This document shows positions 60,703 to 64,000 of a stretch of DNA of 64,000 nucleotides, piece by piece; position 1 is the first letter of the stretch, and each line of letters starts with the position of its first letter. The position numbers and the translations under genes are program-made. Origin of the DNA: Sphingobium ummariense RL-3 (GTDB lineage: Bacteria > Pseudomonadota > Alphaproteobacteria > Sphingomonadales > Sphingomonadaceae). Below the pieces are notes generated by a model that saw only the letters and a program-made list of their open reading frames with translations, did not search any database and had not been told where the DNA came from. The stretch covers positions 1 through 64,000 of the forward strand of contig NZ_AUWY01000126.1 of NCBI RefSeq assembly GCF_000447205.1, written 5' to 3'.

Positions 60703-61632
60703 ATGCGCAAGGTGATCGTGACATGTGCGGTGACGGGCGGCATCCATACGCCTTCCATGTCGCCGCATCTGCCGGTGATGCCTGAGGAGATCGCGAGTTC
60801 CGCGATCGAGGCCGCCCGGGCGGGCGCGACCATCGTGCACCTGCATGCCCGCGACCCCGAAAATGGTCGACCGACACAGGACCCAGGTGTCTATCGCCGC
60901 TTTTTGCCGTCCATAGCGGATCGCACGGATGCCATCATCAACATCACAACGGGCGGCTCGCCCGTCCTCACCCTCGAGGAGAGACTGGCGCCGGCGCTGA
61001 CATTCCAGCCCGAGATCGCCTCACTAAACATGGGATCGATGAATTTCGCCTTTTACGAGATGCTTCAGCGGTTCAGCTGTTTCGAACATGACTGGGAGGA
61101 GCCCTATGTCCGCGGCAGCGACGACTACATCTTCCGCAACACCTTTCGCGACATCGCCTACATACTCGAAAGCTGTGCGGCACTAGGAACGCGTTTCGAG
61201 GTCGAATGCTATGATATCGGACATCTCTACTCGGCCGCGCACTTCGCCGATCGCGGCCTTTTGAAGCCCCCTTTTTTCATCCAGTCGGTGTTCGGCATCC
61301 GTGGCGGCATCGGCGCGCATCCCGAGGATGTCGCGATGATGCGCAGGACCGCCGACCGGCTCTTCGGAGACGACTATGTCTGGTCTGTCCTGGGCGCCGG
61401 CCGTCAGCAAATGCCGATCGCCACCATGTCGGCCGCCATGGGCGGCAATGTGCGTGTTGGACTGGAGGACTCGCTCTGGGGAGAACCCGGACGCCTCGCC
61501 AAGTCGAACGCCGAGCAGGTGGAGCGCATCATCGGCGTCCTCCATGGCCTCTCGCTCGAGGTGGCGACACCACAGGACGCCCGCAAAATACTCCAATTGA
61601 AGGGCGCAGCCGCAACGAAGGTCGGCGCATGA
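60703..61632 (+). CDS. Beta-keto acid cleavage enzyme (BKACE, DUF849)
   Basis: 309 aa metalloenzyme that condenses a beta-keto acid with acetyl-CoA and releases acetoacetate and a new CoA ester. KVIVTCAVTGGIHTPSMSPH, the metal motif IVHLHARDPENG and the later GGNVRVGLEDSLW are BKACE hallmarks. AGAGGAAAGG precedes the ATG. Substrate unknown; it would handle a side product of aromatic breakdown. Its stop overlaps the next start (ATGA). Confidence 0.9.
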   Translation: MRKVIVTCAVTGGIHTPSMSPHLPVMPEEIASSAIEAARAGATIVHLHARDPENGRPTQDPGVYRRFLPSIADRTDAIINITTGGSPVLTLEERLAPALTFQPEIASLNMGSMNFAFYEMLQRFSCFEHDWEEPYVRGSDDYIFRNTFRDIAYILESCAALGTRFEVECYDIGHLYSAAHFADRGLLKPPFFIQSVFGIRGGIGAHPEDVAMMRRTADRLFGDDYVWSVLGAGRQQMPIATMSAAMGGNVRVGLEDSLWGEPGRLAKSNAEQVERIIGVLHGLSLEVATPQDARKILQLKGAAATKVGA

Positions 61633-62669
61633 CTCTGATCCAGCATGGCCTCGGACCAAACCCGCTTGCTGGATTTCGGGTCGAAGAACATAAGATCCGC
61701 CCGATCGGATACGACCTGCAGCGTCCGGAGTGCATATTGGCGGAGCGGGACGGCACGCTCTGGTCGGCCGACGCACGCGGCGGGGTCATCCGCATCGCAC
61801 CGGACGGAGGTCAGACCCTTATCAGCCAGCGTGTGGACACACACTTCGACCTAATCGGCGATGCGCGGCAGAGCCTGGTCTCGGGAACTCTGCCCAACGG
61901 CCTGGCATTCGATGCCGACGGAGCGATCCTCATCTCGAATTTCGGCACGGATCGACTCGAGATCATGGATCGCAGCACCGGCGCCACGCGGGTGCTGCAC
62001 GACCGGATCAACGGCCGCCCACTCGGCAAGGTCAACTTTGTCCTGCGCGACAGCAAGGGAAGGCTGTGGTTGACGATTTCGACCATGATCAATCCTTGGA
62101 CCGACGCGATCACACCTACCATCCGCGACGGCTATGTGGCGCTGGTTGACGACAGCGGAATTCGCATTGTCGCCGAAGGCTTCGCCTTCACCAACGAGGT
62201 GCGCCTGGATGCCGCCGAGGAATGGCTCTATGTCGCCGAGACGACCGGGAAGAGGGTGACGCGCTTGCGCGTCCTTCCGGACGGCTCGCTCACCGACCGG
62301 GAGACATATGGCCCTTCCGACCTTGGCCGAGGCGTGATCGATGGCATCTGCTTCGATGCTTACGGCAATCTCTGGGCGACGATGATCTTCGCCGACCGGC
62401 TGGTCGCAATTACACCAGAAGGGGACTGCCTGGAGCTTGCTGAATTCGGCGACAGCAAGGCTACCGACCGATTCGAGTTGGAATTCGCAAGCGGCAGTCC
62501 CGTGTCGTTCGAGACCCTGTCGGCCTGCGGGGGGGAAATCGCACCTTGGCTCGCGAGCGTAACGTTTGCCGGCCCCGATCTCCGGACGGCCTGCCTCGGT
62601 TCCCTCAAGGGCACCAGCATCCCGACCTTCACCTCGCCTGTGGCCGGGCTGCCCATGGTGCACTGGTGA
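61629..62669 (+). CDS. SMP-30/gluconolactonase family lactonase
   Basis: 346 aa six-bladed beta-propeller. Family segments are RPECILAERDGTLWSADARG (metal Glu), GTLPNGLAFDADGAILISNF, and VDGICFDAYGNLW-like GVIDGICFDAYGNLWATMIF with the metal Asp. It probably hydrolyses a lactone formed during the pathway. Translationally coupled to the BKACE gene. Confidence 0.87.
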   Translation: MTLIQHGLGPNPLAGFRVEEHKIRPIGYDLQRPECILAERDGTLWSADARGGVIRIAPDGGQTLISQRVDTHFDLIGDARQSLVSGTLPNGLAFDADGAILISNFGTDRLEIMDRSTGATRVLHDRINGRPLGKVNFVLRDSKGRLWLTISTMINPWTDAITPTIRDGYVALVDDSGIRIVAEGFAFTNEVRLDAAEEWLYVAETTGKRVTRLRVLPDGSLTDRETYGPSDLGRGVIDGICFDAYGNLWATMIFADRLVAITPEGDCLELAEFGDSKATDRFELEFASGSPVSFETLSACGGEIAPWLASVTFAGPDLRTACLGSLKGTSIPTFTSPVAGLPMVHW

Positions 62670-62805
62670 GGCCTGTCGCCGATATCCCGGCCTTATGCAA
62701 CCCATCAGCAAGGACAATTGGAAGCGCCTGGCACGTTGAAATAGTCATCGATGAAAGGAAGGACGCAATGGAACGATGCCTTCCCAACGAATTGAGGAGA
62801 GGGTC

Positions 62806-63325
62806 TTGTCGACACCGGAGCAGCATCGCAGCTATCCGCTCAACGCGTGGTTCATGGCCTGCTGGGCGGATGAACTCGCGAGCGACCGGATGCTCGCGCG
62901 GACGCTGCTTGATCGACCACTGGTCCTCTTCCGCGACGCCGATGGCGTCCCCGCCGCATTGGACGACATGTGCCCACATCGATTCGCCCCCCTTTCCAGG
63001 GGCCGTGTGCGCGATGGTGTCGTCCAGTGCGGCTATCACGGCCTGCAGTTCGACGCCTCGGGCGCCTGTCTTGGGAACGCTTCGGCCTATAGCAGCTTCC
63101 CGCCAGGCACTCGCGTGCGCTCGCACAAGGTGGTCGAGCGCCATCGCGTCGTCTGGATCTGGCTGGGAGACGAAGACTTCGCCGATCCTGTCCTCATCCC
63201 GCCGCTCACACGGATGCCCGAGCCTGGCGGACACGAGAATATAGGCCATTACCTGCACGTCCATGCGAACTGGCTGCTCGAGATCGACAACATCATGGAT
63301 CTCACGCACGTCCACTATCTTCATC
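62806..63325 (+). pseudogene. Rieske oxygenase, truncated by an IS66 element
   Basis: N-terminal part of a VanA-like single-component Rieske monooxygenase/demethylase. MSTPEQHRSYPLNAWFMACW, then Rieske ligands CPHRFAPLSRGRVRDGVVQC, GYHG. The frame reaches ..LEIDNIMDLTHVHYLH, the start of the iron site, and then enters the IS at 63326, continuing only to 63369 with unrelated residues. About half the enzyme is lost. TTG 62806 has GAGGAGAGGG upstream; an in-frame ATG at 62776 is also possible. Confidence 0.85.
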
Positions 63326-63355
63326 GTAAGCGTGGTCTGAGGGCCGCAGTGATGA

Positions 63356-63955
63356 TCAGGCCTCGTTGATGGTGTGAGCGGCTTTGCCGGAGGCCCTGCG
63401 TTTGGCGAGCGTGGCCATGCGAGTGTGGATTTCGTCGGGGCTGATGTCGTCGGGATCAAAGGGACGCCCATACCATTGCAGCACTGACTTGCGTTCCGGA
63501 TGGCGCGGCTTGGCCATGGCTTCAAGAAATTCCTCGAAGCCCGGGAGACCGCCGACATCCTCGGGTGGTGCGCGGCGCGCGCCGTCGACGAACCGGGGGT
63601 AATGCAAGGCCGGATCGGCGGAGAGAACCTCCTCGATGACGATGCTGTGCCGCCAGTCGTCGCCAAAATCATATGTGTAGGAGAAGGCGGTGACGCCGCG
63701 CTCGATGAGCTTGGTGAGCCGCTGGTTGCCGGCGTCGCGGGTCGGCGGGTCCATATAGTCATCGTCGAACCGGATGCCGTAGCTGGCCTCGCCGATATCG
63801 AAGCGAAACAGGTGGTAGTTCTCGAACAGCATAACGGCCTGGATCGCCAGATGCAGGGTCTTGAGGCTGTTGGAGATGGGCAGTTCGACCCGCCGCCAGA
63901 TGGCGGGCTTGATGTCGTCGAGTGTGATGCGAATCCGGGCGATCTGGTCGGTCAT
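63356..63955 (-). CDS. pRiA4b ORF-3 family passenger protein
   Basis: 199 aa. ARIRITLDDIKPAIWRRVEL, FDIGEASYGIRFDDDYMDPP, FSYTYDFGDDWRHSIVIEEV and GGLPGFEEFLEAM are the PF07929 signature. Function unknown; the family is often carried by mobile elements. Its ATG overlaps the TnpC stop (ATGA), so it is translated with the transposase. Confidence 0.9.
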   Translation of the reverse strand: MTDQIARIRITLDDIKPAIWRRVELPISNSLKTLHLAIQAVMLFENYHLFRFDIGEASYGIRFDDDYMDPPTRDAGNQRLTKLIERGVTAFSYTYDFGDDWRHSIVIEEVLSADPALHYPRFVDGARRAPPEDVGGLPGFEEFLEAMAKPRHPERKSVLQWYGRPFDPDDISPDEIHTRMATLAKRRASGKAAHTINEA

Positions 63956-64000
63956 GCCGCCATGCTGACGGGCGTGCCGCCGGCTGTCCAGTTCCAGGGC
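63952..64000 (-). CDS. tnpC: IS66 transposase TnpC, C-terminal end only
   Basis: The 48 bases before the stop encode PWNWTAGGTPVSMAA; LPWNW near the C-terminus is the hallmark of IS66 TnpC. The gene continues beyond the right window edge. Confidence 0.8.
   Translation of the reverse strand, partial: PWNWTAGGTPVSMAA

Larger units (their letters stand above)
63326..64000 (-). mobile_element. IS66-family element, left end in window
   Basis: Begins GTAAGCGTGG at 63326, the conserved terminal sequence of IS66-family elements. It carries a pRiA4b ORF-3-like passenger gene and the end of a TnpC transposase at the window edge. The right end and TSD are outside the window. Confidence 0.82.

Overview
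The window is a piece of a high-GC alphaproteobacterial chromosome, almost certainly from the Sphingomonadales. The evidence is the gene content and order (glyQ-glyS, pcm-tolC followed by a PopZ-like gene, mreBCD-mrdA-rodA, tandem TraB/GumN proteins) and two palindromic repeat families typical of sphingomonads. One contains the core GTTCG..CTGAG..GTCGAAG, the other GTCATGCCAGCG..GCTGG. I cannot resolve the genus.

Positions 1-34.8 kb are core chromosome: glycyl-tRNA synthetase (glyS runs off the left edge and carries two in-frame palindromic repeats), rplY-pth, pgm, ychF, a uracil/deoxyinosine-type glycosylase, a phosphodiesterase, pcm-tolC, a tRNA-Cys with a possible fossil of an integrase beside it, glmS and glmU, gph, a diguanylate cyclase, phoD, mutL, and the complete elongasome operon mreB-mreC-mreD-mrdA-rodA, which ends just before tRNA-Lys(CUU).

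Positions 34762-48891 are a 14.1-kb integrated element, bounded by a perfect 50-bp direct repeat of the tRNA-Lys 3' end (attL inside the intact tRNA, attR beside the integrase). From right to left on the minus strand it carries a tyrosine integrase, an AlpA-like HTH protein, small unknown genes, a prim-pol/RecA-like replication protein, an iteron-like origin candidate, a DUF5681-like protein, a ribbon-helix-helix regulator, several small genes and a 1291-aa protein resembling podovirus DNA-ejection proteins. I see no capsid, portal, terminase or tail gene, which suggests a phage satellite rather than a prophage. At the attL end, on the opposite strand, sits a two-gene cargo module: a 351-aa unknown protein overlapping a HicA-like small protein. 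Paired motifs of the form RTAGGTYCC, spaced 11 bp, occur at both ends and once internally.

Positions 49.0-50.7 kb hold AT-richer accessory genes (a ParA-like ATPase, an unknown partner and a broken gene) cut by an IS3-family element (50743-52009). Positions 52.0-63.3 kb form an aromatic-ring catabolic cluster: FAD ferredoxin reductase (frameshifted, and truncated by the IS), putidaredoxin-type ferredoxin, an MFE-2-like SDR, a LysR regulator, Rieske dioxygenase alpha and beta subunits, a cis-dihydrodiol dehydrogenase, a C-C hydrolase-like alpha/beta hydrolase and an extradiol dioxygenase. A divergent BKACE/SMP-30/Rieske oxygenase operon follows, whose last gene is cut by an IS66-family element running off the right edge. 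Together these look like hydroxylation, rearomatisation, meta-cleavage and C-C hydrolysis of an unknown aromatic, with beta-keto acid cleavage and lactone hydrolysis as possible later steps. The block is bounded by insertion sequences and damaged at both ends.
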